The position numbers and the translations under genes are program-made. From an uncultured bacterium (GTDB lineage Bacteria > Patescibacteriota > Gracilibacteria > Absconditabacterales > Absconditicoccaceae): a DNA stretch of 35,138 nucleotides. Shown in pieces: positions 7,815 through 18,674 of this stretch; position 1 is the first letter of the stretch; the number at the start of each line of letters is the position of its first letter. Location: positions 1 to 35,138 of the forward strand of contig CALMTC010000013.1 in NCBI GenBank assembly GCA_937872535.1, written 5' to 3'. The notes under the pieces were generated by a model that saw only the letters and a program-made list of their open reading frames with translations, searched no databases and was not told where the DNA came from.

Positions 7815-9938
7815 ATGAAATATACAAAAAAAATAATTGTAGTTTTTTTCCTTGCTATGGCACTAGTTTCAATGACCAAAGCAGATGAGACAAGAGATGC
7901 TGCTCAAGCTCTACGAGAAAAAAAAATTATTTCTCAGAGTCCTGAAAAAATAGTGTATGAACAAGTTATTCAGAGGAGAGAAGCAGCAGTTATTATGAAA
8001 AGATATGCTGTTTCAGAGTGAAAAGCTCTGGATCAGAAGTGCTCTTTATGGAGTGATACGACCAAATTAGTAGAGAAAAATGAACTTTTAGAAGCATGTA
8101 AAATCTGACTTTTCAAACAGGCAGCCAAGTTTAATCCTTACCAAAATTTCACAAGAGGACAGCTTATTATGGTCCTGGCTAGATTTCTCAATAACAATCC
8201 AACAATGGAGCTCGATGCTGCCTATGACGACCTCCTAGCCAGAAAAATTATCACTGTCGATGACAGGACAATGTCTACGAGAAACGCCATGAGAAGTGAG
8301 GTATATTTGATGCTCTATAGATTAAAAAAAACTCCATCTTCTCATGTATTTCAGCAAATTGTGAAACTATATTCCTATCAAACTGATTCAGTATTTGGGA
8401 CTATTTCAGTAGTAGGTTATGGAAGTGCTGTTCTTATTGAAAAAAATAAAATTCTGACAAACGCTCATGTTGTACTTGATGAAGATGGTAATCCTCTCAA
8501 ACATTTTGAGTATTGTGTTTCTGAATCATTTACTAAAAAACCAATCTGTGGATTAGTAGCAAAGCTTTTATATTATGATACAGAAATAGATTTAGCGCTG
8601 CTCCAGATTGAAGGAGATATGCCATGAAGTAATCCAGTTCAATTATCTTCGACCTCTCAGTTCTCTATAGGAGATAAAATCACAGTTTATTGATATCCAG
8701 CCAATGGAGGAGGGACAATTACTTTGACGCAATGAGTGATAGGAGGTTTTGAAGATCCTTTTTATAAAATAGATGCTAATCTTGATGGTGGAAATTCAGG
8801 ATGATGAGGTTTTGATTCAGAAGGTAAATTAGTTGGTATTCCTACATTTGTTTCAGAGTGATATAGCACATTGGGTTACATGGTTCCAGTAAATAAAATT
8901 CGTGATTTTTTAGATAAGAAAGGAGTGATTAAGGAGATTTTGTTACCAGTGAACAGTCTCTTTAAACAATATGTAGCCAAAGTAGCAGAAAGAGTTAAGC
9001 AAAATACTATTGTACACGATGAGTTGGTTTGAAAAATAGCTCAATGATTTGAAATATCTGATATCCAAGCAAGTCAAACAGAAACTACGACAAATAGTTA
9101 TCCAGAACGCTATGATCTAGTATCAAAAAATAAAAATACAACTATTTCTATTGGAATTACCACAGTGAATAAAGATCGAAACTCAGCTAAAGTGCGAGAA
9201 AATCTTATAGCGAGTGCGAAAAAGACTTATCTCCAAGTTTCAACAGGAGAATTCGCAACAGGTAATACTGTGTGGTATACAGTGACATGAAGATGAAGTG
9301 ATCGAGATAAAAAAAGTATGCGGCTTTATTATTTTGAAAAAACACCAGGTAAAACAATGTTTTTTGTTGAAATTATGTGATCGACAGATTATATGACAGA
9401 TCGAGAAAATGCTAAAAAAACTGTAGAATCTATCTCTCGTAAGAAAAATTTCTCAACTGATGACCAGGTAAATAAAGTATTGTGACCAATTACTATCCAA
9501 GATTTTCAGTGATTCTCAAGTGAGCTTATCTTTAACAATGCGTGATTAGGGCTCCAATTAACCTTAGATGAAAAGACCAGTGGAATTATCGAAATTGTTG
9601 ATCATAGTTATTCTGTAGAAGAAAGTAATTATTCGCGAAAAGACTATGCAGATGCGATTGAAAAACAGCTAGAATACTATGAAGAAAAACAACTAAATAT
9701 AGTGAAAAATAGTAAGTGAGTAATTTGGCTCATGATAAAAATTGAAGAAGATGGCAAGACGAGTTACTCGTTTTCAAATATTTCAAAAGCACCAAATGAC
9801 TCAAAGTGGCGTATTACTCAGGTTAGATTTAATTGAGATTCTAGTAATGAAGAGAAAATACTAAAATTCGTTGATGGTATTTCAATCAATGGTTCTATGC
9901 TGTTTAATCTTGATGTGACACCAATTCCATTGAAATAA
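7815..9938 (+). CDS. Exported trypsin-like serine protease with SLH-like repeats
   Basis: This 707-residue protein has a signal peptide (lysine-rich start, hydrophobic 8-20, cleavage near TKA-DE). Three weak S-layer-homology-like repeats follow at about 25-66, 90-126 and 135-172; the middle one has the best match, FNPYQNFTRGQLIMVLARFL. A chymotrypsin/DegP-fold domain has the full triad: His218 in LTNAHVV, Asp259 in TEIDLALL, and Ser328 in DGGNSGGGGF. Two glycines after Ser328 are UGA codons. About 350 residues of unrecognised, probably beta-rich C-terminal sequence follow. The SLH parts could tether it to the cell envelope, where it may process surface or prey proteins. ATG 7815 starts the signal peptide; an in-frame start at 7752 would spoil it. 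Confidence 0.9.
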
Positions 9939-10008
9939 ACTCGACCACCATGAAAATTTGTAAAAATATCTGAAAATTTTTTTATCTGGTTATCTCCAAA
10001 TTAAAACA

Positions 10009-11046
10009 ATGCCAAAAAATGCAAAAAAAATAATTATCACGGGTTGACTTGGCTATATTGGCTCTCATACTGCCGTAGTTTTTCAGCAAGCAGGATATGA
10101 GGTGGTTATTATCGATAACTGTTCCAATGCAAAAATTGATGTTCTGGATAAAATAGAACAAATTACCTGAATAAAACCAGCATATCACAACGCTGACATC
10201 AGAGTAATTTGAGAGCTAGAAAAGGTCCTGAGAGAACATCAAGACGCAGCAGGAGTGATTCATTTTGCTGGTAAAAAAGCAGTAGGTGAGAGCTGCGAGT
10301 TCCCTTTCAGATACTACTCAAATAATGTCAAAGGATCGATTCATCTTCTCCAAACTATGGACAAATACGGTATCAAGAATATTGTTTTTTCTTCAAGCAG
10401 TACAGTCTACGATACGGAAAAAAATATGCCACCATATGTAGAAACAGATCAGCTTCGTACTATCAATCCTTATGGAAATACGAAATTAATGATCGAAAGA
10501 ATTTTAAGTGATTTAGCTCAGTACAGATATTTTAGATGTATCTCTTTGAGGTATTTTAACCCAATCGGAGCTCATCATACTGGGCTCATTTGAGAAAATC
10601 CCAAAGGAACACCAAGTAATTTACTTCCTTACATTTTCAAGGTATTATCGGGAGAGTTTGGAAAGGTAAAAGTCTTTGGAAAAGACTATACAACCAAAGA
10701 TGGAACATGAGTAAGGGACTATATCCATGTCATGGATGTGGCTGAAGCTCATCTGAATGCGTACGAAAAAATGTATGATTTAGAAACTCAAAAAGACGGC
10801 TGATTTCATGAGATTTTCAATATTGGTACAGGAGAGTGAACTTCAGTTCTCGAGCTCATCGAGCTGGTCGAAAAAGTAACTGATAAAAATGTCTACTATG
10901 ATATCGTCGACAGAAGGCCTTGAGATTGCGCAGTCAGCATCGCCAATCCATCAAAAGCAGAAAAAATTCTAGGTCGAAAAGCCAATAGAACTATGCGACA
11001 AGCCATCCAAGATTGACGAAATTTCGTTTCAAAAAAACCTGAATAA
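10009..11046 (+). CDS. galE: UDP-glucose 4-epimerase
   Basis: This 345-residue extended short-chain dehydrogenase has an NAD-binding loop TGGLGYIGSH at residues 11-20, where the third residue of the motif is a UGA codon. The catalytic Ser is in FSSSSTVY (about 128-134), with Tyr155 and Lys159 in YGNTK. Family-typical LRYFNPIGAH, RDYIHVMDVAEAH, FNIGTGEGTSVLEL and RRPGD follow. It interconverts UDP-glucose and UDP-galactose (or the N-acetyl forms) to supply precursors for glycan synthesis. It opens the surface-glycan locus and is followed after 46 bases by a glycosyltransferase. About nine of its glycines are encoded by UGA. Substrate range cannot be read from sequence. Confidence 0.95.
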
Positions 11047-11092
11047 TTCTAAAAACTCTAGAAAAAATTTTATCTCTGGTTTCAATTTCCAA

Positions 11093-12184
11093 ATGTCACT
11101 ATTTCAATTTATAGTCATTATAGCCAGCGTTGTATTCATTATTTTTGCAATAGATCTTTTCCAGAGAAAAAAATTTAATGTTATGCATTTTTTAGTATTT
11201 GCAGGCTGATGAAGTTTAGTTGCTTGGTTTTGATATGATGTTTCTGTACTCAATAAATTTGGAGCATTTTTTTGAATAGCAAGAGGAGCTGATCTGCTTG
11301 TTTATCTCACTCTTATAGCATTGTGATATTTTTATATCGAGCTTCTCAACTCTCTCACCAAGCAAAAGTTTCATTTTTCGAGATTAGTCTCAGCCCAAGC
11401 TATTGAATCTGTCAGTAGCCAGATGAAAGATTTTGATGATACGAATAAGAATGAAAAAGATGAATTTGTATTTTTAGTAAGAGGATATAATGAATCAAAC
11501 TCTATCGGAGCTGTGATAGATAGTATTATCGCAGAATGATTTTCTAAGATTATCGTAGTAAATGATGGTTCGATTGATGAAACTGCTGATGTAGTGAATC
11601 AGAAAATCGCCCACCATAAAAATCAGAGGATAATTTTAGCCTCTCATCTTATCAATAGATGAGGTTGAGCTGCTAATAAAACAGGCTTTCAGCTCATAAA
11701 AAAATATGAAAAAAAATTAAACGCCAAACGAGTAGTGGGGTTTGATGCTGATGGACAGATGAATATTTCAGATATGAAAAATTTTATCTCTGCAATCCAC
11801 ACAGATCCTACATGATCGGTTGATGTTTATCTTGGTTCCAGATTCGTAGAAGGTGGCTGAAGTCAAAATATGCCACGATTGAGAAGAGTGGTTCTCCGAG
11901 GATCAAAGATAGTCACTTATATCTTCAATCGTGTCCGAGTCAGCGATCCTCACAACGGCTTTAGAGTCTATTCGTTCGATGCTTTCAAAAAAATTCGTCT
12001 GACTTCCGACGGGATGGCCTACGCCAATGAGATCAATGACGAACTGAGAAAAAATCATCTTTCGTTCAAAGAAATTCCAGTTCTTATTACCTACACAGCC
12101 CACTCTCTCTGAAAGGGTCAAAAAAACTCAAATGCTTTCAAGATACTTGGCGAACTGATCTATAAAAAATTATTTTTTAAGTAA
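11093..12184 (+). CDS. DUF2304-like membrane domain fused to GT2 glycosyltransferase
   Basis: A 363-residue protein. Residues 1-100 hold about three hydrophobic segments resembling DUF2304, a small membrane protein often encoded next to GT2 enzymes. The rest is a GT-A fold glycosyltransferase: FLVRGYNESNSIGAVIDSII, VVNDGSIDETADVV, a DxD-type FDADGQMN, YLGSRFVEGG and the acceptor-side DPHNGFRVYS. Enzymes of this group typically move a sugar from a nucleotide to polyprenyl phosphate or a glycan at the membrane. The fusion would fix the partnership in one chain. Many glycines, including GGG in the membrane part, use UGA. Confidence 0.85.
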
Positions 12185-12194
12185 AAGATTCATC

Positions 12195-12226
12195 ATTGCG
12201 AATAGAACGGAGTGATATGTCGCAAT
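12195..12226. repeat. Inverted repeat in intergenic gap
   Basis: ATTGCGA (12195-12201) and TCGCAAT (12220-12226) form a perfect 7-bp inverted repeat with an 18-base loop, 11 bases after the preceding stop. No T run follows, so an operator or mRNA element is as likely as a terminator. Confidence 0.4.
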
Positions 12227-12287
12227 CCATTCTCAAATAAAATTTGATTTCTGCAAAAATATTTTATTAAAATGAGAAAATTCTCTA

Positions 12288-13364
12288 ATGAAAAAAAATA
12301 GTTTAATTCTGCTTATTGCTCTTTTGTTTTCAGCTCCTACATTTGCTTATGAAAATCAGGGTTTCTCGACATACAAAGAAGATCGAGAGTGAAAAATTTC
12401 TTTCACTTGTACGCAACAATGTGTTATTTTGTTATGAGACAAATCCCAAAGCGACTATGTGAAAATAGATTGACTCTTGCAGTGAGACGCTCAGATCGCT
12501 TATGGTTTCGCTATCGGTCAAAATGTGACTCCAGCTTGATCTTTCCCTCTCCAAGGAAATGCACACATTTCTCAGAAATTTTTATTTTCTGATTTTCCCT
12601 ATATCTCCCAAATCCCTTCAGATGCCAAATTGCTTTTATTGATCCAGTGATCAGCCCAAGGAAACTGAATTTCTTTGTCAGCAGGTAAGATGAATTTTGG
12701 TGAAAAGATAAAAAACTGAATCTCCCAGGCCATGACTTATAAGCCATATGCCCCTACAACTATCAATTTTCTAGACTGGCCTATGTGGAACGGAAAATAT
12801 ATAAATGAAGTATTTTTCTGGTGGATGGTAGGTTGATTACTTGTCTGTTATTTGTTATATGCAACCACCAAAAAAGAAGAAAAAAGAAAAAAAATGATAA
12901 GATATGGAGTCGGAATACTGGTATTTTTCTGGATATTTTTTGATTTTTTTTCTACAATGAATCAGACTAAAATATATGAAGATATAGTCTCCAAGACAGA
13001 TAAAATGCAAAATGGAAGAGTAGGTAAGACCAGCGATTTTTATCAATTTCTGGATTTCATAAGAAATACTATTCCAAAAGGAGAAAAAGGCTTTTTCGTA
13101 GCACCATACCCTTTTGATTTCGAGGGAAGGTATCATTCTTATCCTCATTTAAGAATAGGTACATTGACATGATCACAAGTAGTTATTGTTTATAATCCAT
13201 ATGGACAGCAAAATCCTTTCAATTTCGTAGATCCTACCTACAATCAGACTGGAGGAGTACTCGTAGGAAGTGGTTGGTCTGTGAATATTGAAAAAGAAAT
13301 TATATGGAAACCATATGCAAAGATTTATTTTATTAGACAGAGTGATGTGAATACTACTAAATAG
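12288..13364 (+). CDS. Exported membrane protein, function unknown
   Basis: A 358-residue protein. It has a signal peptide (KKN start, hydrophobic 5-20, Ala-Tyr cleavage region) and an extracytoplasmic domain of about 150 residues including a CTQQC pair. A transmembrane segment follows (about residue 180-193: FFWWMVGGLLVCYLLYA), then a basic KKEEKRKK cytoplasmic loop. After a second membrane segment there is another outside domain with the aromatic-rich FFVAPYPFDFEGRYHSYPHL. No family is recognised. It overlaps the next membrane-protein gene by 20 bases, so the two are translated together. The position in the glycan locus suggests a role in glycan assembly or attachment, which is inference only. 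Confidence 0.75.
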
Positions 13365-14763
13365 TCTCCTTGTTCTTTTTGTCTGAAGCTGATTTATCGA
13401 GCTTGCTTGAGAGAATAAGGAAATATCATTATTTGAAAAAATACGATACTCATTTCTTATCGGGTTATCTATCACTGTGACATCTTTATTTATTGAGGGA
13501 CTTCTCTTTGGAAGGTTTTTTCATATACTTGCTCTCATAGTTACTTCAGTCTTACGAGTTATAGTACTGTTAAAAAATAAAAATATCCTTTTAAGATGGC
13601 GATTTGAGTCTAAAAATACAGTAATCTTGATAAGAGAATTATTTATTAGACTCTCTTTAGTGAAAAAAATAATTATCTGAATCATTTTGATTTATCTTAT
13701 CGTAAAGATAGTCATCTCATTCCAAATTAATACCTCTATGATAACATATGATGAAGATGCGGTGATAGGACGAGATATGAAAACAAAAGTGATTTACATA
13801 AATGATTCATTAGTGCTTGATAAATCCAATTCAGAATTTTTTGGAACAGCAGCAGATAGAAATATAGTAGCTCCTTTGATTGATATTAGTTTTTTACAAT
13901 ATGGTAGCTATCAATCTATAGAGTGACTCACAAATATTGTCAGTCCTATTATGTACGCGTTATTTGTCCTTTTCCTTTTTTGAATCTTCTATAAAAGAGA
14001 TCTATTTTTGGCGATAATCGGAATGTATCTTTTTACATCAATTCCATTTTCATTTATTCATTCATTTGCTTCTTATTTGAATCTCTTTTTTGGTTTCATT
14101 TTTTTCGCCTTGGTGTATATGATCTACCAGTATATAGTCAGGAGAAATAGTATTTTTCTATGGTACTCAATCTGATTTGCTCCACTTTTCATGGTGAGAA
14201 ATGAGGGGCTTATTCTTGCCATTGTGATGTTGGTGACAACGATTGTCTTTGCTTATATTTCTAGAATGTCACTCAAGAGAGATAGAAAAAGTCGGATAGC
14301 ATTGCTAATCAGTTTCTTTGGCTTCTTCATAATACAAAAAATTCTAGAAAGATTTGCTCCTATGAAAGCAAACTCCACAGAAAGTTTTCTGTGAACCGAT
14401 TCTTTCTCTAATATTATAACAAGTCTTGGTACAAAAAATATCGTATTAGCTCCGTTGCAACAAATTTTTTTTCATTCGGATTTTAATATTTTTTATCTGG
14501 TGCTTGCGATAGGTTTGTGCGTATATGTAGTGTCACGAAACAGAGAAGATACAAATAAATATCTTCTTTATCCTATTGTAATTTTTACGCTTATGTTTAT
14601 GATGTTTGTGACAATATTATTTGCAAATGTTATAAATCTTTGATTGCTGTCACATTTTTCTTTTATTAGATATGGTCTTGTTTTGGTTCCTTTGGGAGTT
14701 TATATTTTGATGGAAATAATAATAAGCTATAAAGATTTTTTTAATTCTAGTGTGCAAGAGTAA
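13345..14763 (+). CDS. Polytopic membrane protein, GT-C/Wzy-like candidate
   Basis: A 472-residue protein with about ten to twelve hydrophobic segments. An extracytoplasmic loop after the third or fourth segment contains acidic TYDEDAVIGRDMK, recalling the catalytic acidic loop of GT-C glycosyltransferases that use polyprenyl-linked donors (PMT/GT39/ArnT-like). It could alternatively be an O-antigen-polymerase-like protein. The frame stays open from ATG 13345 only with UGA = Gly. The start overlaps the previous gene's end, and the stop TAA shares its last A with the next gene's ATG. Very tight packing supports one operon. Confidence 0.7.
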
Positions 14764-15494
14764 TGAATAAGGAAATAGAAATCAATTATGAGGATTATCG
14801 AGATTGCTCTGAGTCCCATAGATATCATCCATCTGTTATGTTTAGAAATGCTTTTATTTTGAGACAAATTAGAAAGTATAACCCTAAAAAACTCATAGAT
14901 TTATGATGCTGAGACGGATATCTGATTGCAACAATTCACAAAGAATTTCCTGGAATTGAGCTTTCTTGAATGGATTACTCGCATAAGGTGATAGAAAAAA
15001 ATAGTGGAAAATATGACTTTGCAAAATTTCATCGATGAGATCTGGGGAGTAAAGAATTCTCATATCAAGGGACATATGATATGGTGATTTGTAGCGAGGT
15101 AATTGAGCATATTCCCGATCGAAAGGCAGTAATAGATAATTGTATCTCTCTAGTAAAACCATTATGAAAACTAGTTCTTACAACACAAGCATGAACAAGA
15201 TATAAATCAGATATTGAAAACGGTCATTTGAAACACTTTACATTAAAAGAACTTGAAGGAGAAGCAGTGAAAGCTGGTATGGGAGTAGTTCTATCGATAA
15301 GAAGATGATTTCCATTTTATGATATGCAAAAATATGTTCATAGTCTTTTTTATAAGACGGCTACATGTGTTCAAAAATCGGAGATGAATATCCTAAAATA
15401 TGCTTTATTTTACATTGTATATTGGCTCTTTTTACTCTCACCGAAATCTTATAATCTATGAAATCAGATCTTTATAGTAAATACAAAGAAGTAG
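14763..15494 (+). CDS. Class I SAM-dependent methyltransferase with C-terminal membrane segment
   Basis: A 243-residue protein with motif I LIDLGCGDGYLI (both core glycines UGA), an acidic post-motif residue in GMDYS, and a motif IV-like YDMVICSEVIEHIPD. A typical Methyltransf_11/23 VKPLGKLVLTT follows. Near the C-terminus a hydrophobic stretch (LFYIVYWLFLL) may attach it to the membrane. A glycan or lipid-linked sugar is the likely acceptor given the neighbours, but this cannot be read from sequence. It overlaps both the previous and following genes. Confidence 0.85.
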
Positions 15495-15859
15495 AAAGTT
15501 TTTTGAAATTTCTGATAGGTTGAGGTATTGCATTTGTATGAAATGCAATAATAATATTTCTTTTTACTGATTATTATAAATTCCCGTTTATTGTCTGATT
15601 AGGGTTCGTTTATCTGTTTAATATAACTGTGATCTATTCGATACAAAAACATCTTATATTTTGAGTGCAGCCAAAGAAAAATGCTTTTCTACAATTTAAC
15701 ATTCTTGTATTTATATTAATTGTGTTGAATTATATTTTTGTTCCTCTTGCAAGAAACTACGGAAATATTAATTATTCATTATGATTTATGATTGTGACGA
15801 TGGGAATCACAGTGATCAATTATTGTGTGCAGAAATATATTATATTTAATGATAAATAA
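15458..15859 (+). CDS. GtrA-family membrane protein
   Basis: A 133-residue protein with four predicted membrane segments. The opening FLKFLIGGGIAFVGNAIIIF and the later NYCVQKYIIF match the GtrA family pattern. Such proteins are thought to help flip or present polyprenyl-phosphate-linked sugars, and pair with dolichol-phosphate-sugar-synthase-like glycosyltransferases. One is encoded 6 bases downstream. The start lies 37 bases inside the previous gene. Confidence 0.85.
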
Positions 15860-15865
15860 CGCATA

Positions 15866-17008
15866 ATGAAAAAAAAAATTACAGTCGTAATACCAGCACT
15901 TAATGAAGGGAAAGTAGTAAAATATGCAGTAGAGCGTGTTTTTGAAGCGTATAAAAAGTACTCATTAGATTGAGAGTGTCTTATTATGGATAGTTCAACA
16001 GATGGAGGAATAACGAAGAAAACAGCAGAACAATACGGAGCAAGAGTTATATCTATCCCAAAACAAGGATTGGGGAAAGCATATATTGATAGTTTGGAGC
16101 ATATACAATGAAATTATGTGATTATGTGAGATGCTGATGGTACTTACGATTTTATGGAAATGGATAGATTAATTGATAAATTAGATAAAGGATATGATTT
16201 TGTAATGGGTACGAGATTAAAATGAAATATTCACCCATGAGCAATGCCATGGAAGAATAGATACATCTGAACGCCTATTCTCACCTTTTTCATTAATTTA
16301 TTCTTTAATGCAAAAATATCTGATTGTAATAGTGGGCTCAGAGCTATTACGCTGGACGCATTCAAAAAAATAAAGCTCGAATCTCGATGACGAGAGTATG
16401 CATCTGAAATGATAGTGAAAGCGAAATTAACACATCTGAAAATGTGTGAGGTGCCCATAAGTCTGCTTGCAGATCGCGAAGGAAGAATGCCACATCTTCC
16501 AGCATATGCTGCATGACGAGCAAACTTAAAATATATTATACTATTAGCTTCTGAATTTGTCTTTATTAAAATAGGATTTATCATTTCCTTATTTTGATTG
16601 TTCATTCTCTTGTCTCAACTCTTTGGAACAATTACAATTGGGGTTTTTACATTTGGCACATTCTACTTATTCTTATGAGTTCTTTTTTGCAATATTTGAT
16701 TTTCTATTCTTCAAATGGGTGTGCTGACACAAAATTTCTCATATCTAAATCAATTTAGAACAACACACATCAGCAAACGAATTGAGAAAAAATTTACTTT
16801 TGAAAAGGGAATAATACTTTGAGTGTCGCTGTTTTCTATATGATTTCTCATAGATTTAACTATATTTATTGCCTGGCGAAAAACAGGTCAAATCAACATA
16901 GAATCATTCAGAATTTGACTTTATGCGCTATTTTTTATTATAACATCCATTCAGATCATCTACTTTAGCTTCATTTACTATCTCTTTAATAAATATAAGA
17001 ATCATTAA
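15866..17008 (+). CDS. Dolichol-phosphate mannosyltransferase-like GT2 with membrane tail
   Basis: A 380-residue protein. The GT-A domain (about 1-230) shows VVIPALNEGKVV, a DxD-type MGDADGTYD, MGTRLKG, and DCNSGLRAI as in DPM1/DPG-synthase-like enzymes. Four hydrophobic segments follow (about 230-375). Such enzymes load a sugar from a nucleotide donor onto polyprenyl phosphate. Together with the GtrA protein just upstream this is the usual two-component sugar-lipid system. Glycines in conserved motifs are partly UGA. The stop TAA overlaps the next gene's ATG. Confidence 0.9.
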
Positions 17009-17946
17009 TGAAAATATTGATTACAGGAGTTGCCTGATTTGTAGGGAGTAATTTGCTCAAAAAATTGCTTGATGAAGGGCATCAAGTTATTTGAATTGAT
17101 AACTTTACATTAGGGAAAAGAGAATATCTCTTACCATTTTGAAATAATGAGAAATTTTTATTTCACGAAGTAGATCTTCTACAGTTAGAATCTATTAAAC
17201 CGATATTTACATGAATAGAGCTTGTCTTTCATCTGGCTGCCAATAGTGATATTTCAAAGGGGGCTCAAATAACAGACATTGACCTTAGTTTGGGAACGAT
17301 AGCAACATATAATGTTCTTGAAGCAATGAGAATTAATGAAGTGAAAAAGATTATATTTGCTTCAAGTAGCGCGGTTTACGGAATAGCAAAAAAAATTCCT
17401 ACTGCTGAAGATGACGGGCCAATGCTTCCTATTTCTCTCTATGGTGCAAGTAAATTGGCATGTGAATGACTTATTGGAGCCTTTTGTCATAATTATCAGA
17501 TGCAAGGATGGATCTATAGATTTGGTAATGTTATAGGTAGAAATTCAACTCATGGAGCAGCCTATGATTTCGTTAAAAAACTAAGAATAGATCCACAAAA
17601 GTTATTGATTCTAGGGGATTGAAAACAAGCAAAACCATATATTCATGTTGATGATTTGATTAAAGGAATGTTAATAGGTTTTGAGAAAACAAATGAAGAA
17701 CTCAATTATTTTAACTTATCGACACAGGGCAATACAAATGTTACTACCATAGCTCAATCTATCATCAAACATATGAATCTTAATAATGTGGAACTAAACT
17801 ATACTGGCTGATCTCAAGGGCGAAGAGGAGATGTTCCTCAAGTTCAGCTCGATCCGACAAAGATAGAAAAACTTTGACGAAAACCTCTTTATAACTCAGA
17901 GGAAGCAGTGATTCAATGAACCAAGGAAATAGTTCAGCAAGTATAA
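17008..17946 (+). CDS. NAD-dependent sugar epimerase/dehydratase
   Basis: A 312-residue extended SDR protein with cofactor loop ITGVAGFVGSN (residues 5-15; the Gly before Phe is UGA). It also has HLAANSDI, the serine motif FASSSAVYG, and YGASK with catalytic Tyr and Lys. The later RFGNVIG, PYIHVDDLI and RRGDVPQVQLD are typical of GalE/WbpP-like NDP-sugar epimerases. It probably makes a nucleotide sugar for the glycan; the sugar is unknown. It ends the first + strand run and is convergent with a NUDIX gene. Confidence 0.9.
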
Positions 17947-17973
17947 AAAAACCGATGTATCATAATACATCGG
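17943..17973 (-). terminator. Terminator of the NUDIX gene
   Basis: On the minus strand the perfect 9-bp stem CCGATGTAT/ATACATCGG (17965-17973 with 17952-17960) is followed by a run of seven T. Direction favours the NUDIX gene. The candidate UGA stop of that gene (17960-17962) lies at the edge of the loop. Confidence 0.8.
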
Positions 17974-18523
17974 CTGTAGTAGTTGGAAAATTACTTTTCA
18001 GATAACCCAGATGAATAAGAGCTCTAAGAACAACAATATTATCTATGCTTGATGTTCCCTCTAAGACCATCCTATAGTATTCCTCTAATGGAATTTCTAT
18101 GACCTCAATAAACTCAGTGGGATCGAGGACTTGTTTTGTGAATGGTTTACATCCCAAAGCCAGAAAACAATAGCGTTTGCGAACCTCATAGGGGTCATGA
18201 TAATGGGAACCAATAAATTCCAGTTTTTCAAAGCTATAACCAGTTTCCTGAGTTAACTCAGCTATTGCAGCCTCTTCAGGAGTCTGTCCCGATTCGATAT
18301 CCCCACCTGGTGGGTCATATATAACTTTTTCAGGACCTGGTCTATACTGTTTAGTAATGACAGTAGTAAGATTCTTTGTAAGCATAAAAATAGTTACAAA
18401 GTTCTTTTTTTCAATAATTGTGAAAAGGTTATTGTTGCCATTAGGTAACCTAAAAGTCTTGTGGTTAATGAATAAGTTTCCTGCTTTCTCAATTCTTTCC
18501 GAGATTTTTTTCCAAACTTGCAT
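17960..18523 (-). CDS. NUDIX hydrolase, ADP-ribose pyrophosphatase-like, apparently ending at UGA
   Basis: A 187-residue protein. It has KQYRPGPEKVIYDPPGGDIE and the NUDIX box region GGDIESGQTPEEAAIAELTQETGY. This differs from the consensus Gx5Ex7REUxEExGU at three places (first E to Q, R to A, first E of EE to Q). It would hydrolyse a nucleoside diphosphate linked to another moiety, perhaps ADP-ribose or an NDP-sugar. All eleven glycines use GGN and none UGA. The family-length frame stops at UGA. If that were Gly, the frame would run 60 more codons through its own terminator and antisense to the epimerase gene. It has its own promoter and terminator and interrupts the glycan operon, so it was probably acquired from a standard-code donor. 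Confidence 0.85.
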   Translation of the reverse strand: MQVWKKISERIEKAGNLFINHKTFRLPNGNNNLFTIIEKKNFVTIFMLTKNLTTVITKQYRPGPEKVIYDPPGGDIESGQTPEEAAIAELTQETGYSFEKLEFIGSHYHDPYEVRKRYCFLALGCKPFTKQVLDPTEFIEVIEIPLEEYYRMVLEGTSSIDNIVVLRALIHLGYLKSNFPTTTADVL

Positions 18524-18549
18524 ATGGTAAGATTTTTGATTGTACTATA

Positions 18550-18578
18550 AATATATATATAAAAACACTTGAAGTCAA
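18550..18578 (-). promoter_or_regulatory. Promoter of the NUDIX gene
   Basis: On the minus strand TTGACT (18573-18578) and TATATT (18550-18555) are 17 bases apart. The promoter ends 27 bases before the start codon. Confidence 0.6.
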
Positions 18579-18604
18579 CATTTATTTGTATATTGTTGCA
18601 CTAG

Positions 18605-18656
18605 ATTTTATATAAAGGTCTGGAAATTTTATATAAAGGTCTGGAAATTTTATATG
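18605..18656 (+). repeat. 21-bp tandem repeat, two full copies plus a partial
   Basis: ATTTTATATAAAGGTCTGGAA occurs at 18605-18625 and, identically, at 18626-18646, and its first nine bases recur at 18647-18655. A TATAAT hexamer (18661-18666) follows 8 bases before the hddC start. The repeats lie between the NUDIX promoter and hddC and could be binding sites for a regulator of either. Confidence 0.85.
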
Positions 18657-18674
18657 AATATATAATAAAAATAA

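Noticed and set aside
9939-11092. Similar T-rich leaders (around ATCTGG/ATCTCTGG) before galE and the following glycosyltransferase
   Set aside because: The likeness is short and low in complexity, so a shared regulatory element cannot be supported.
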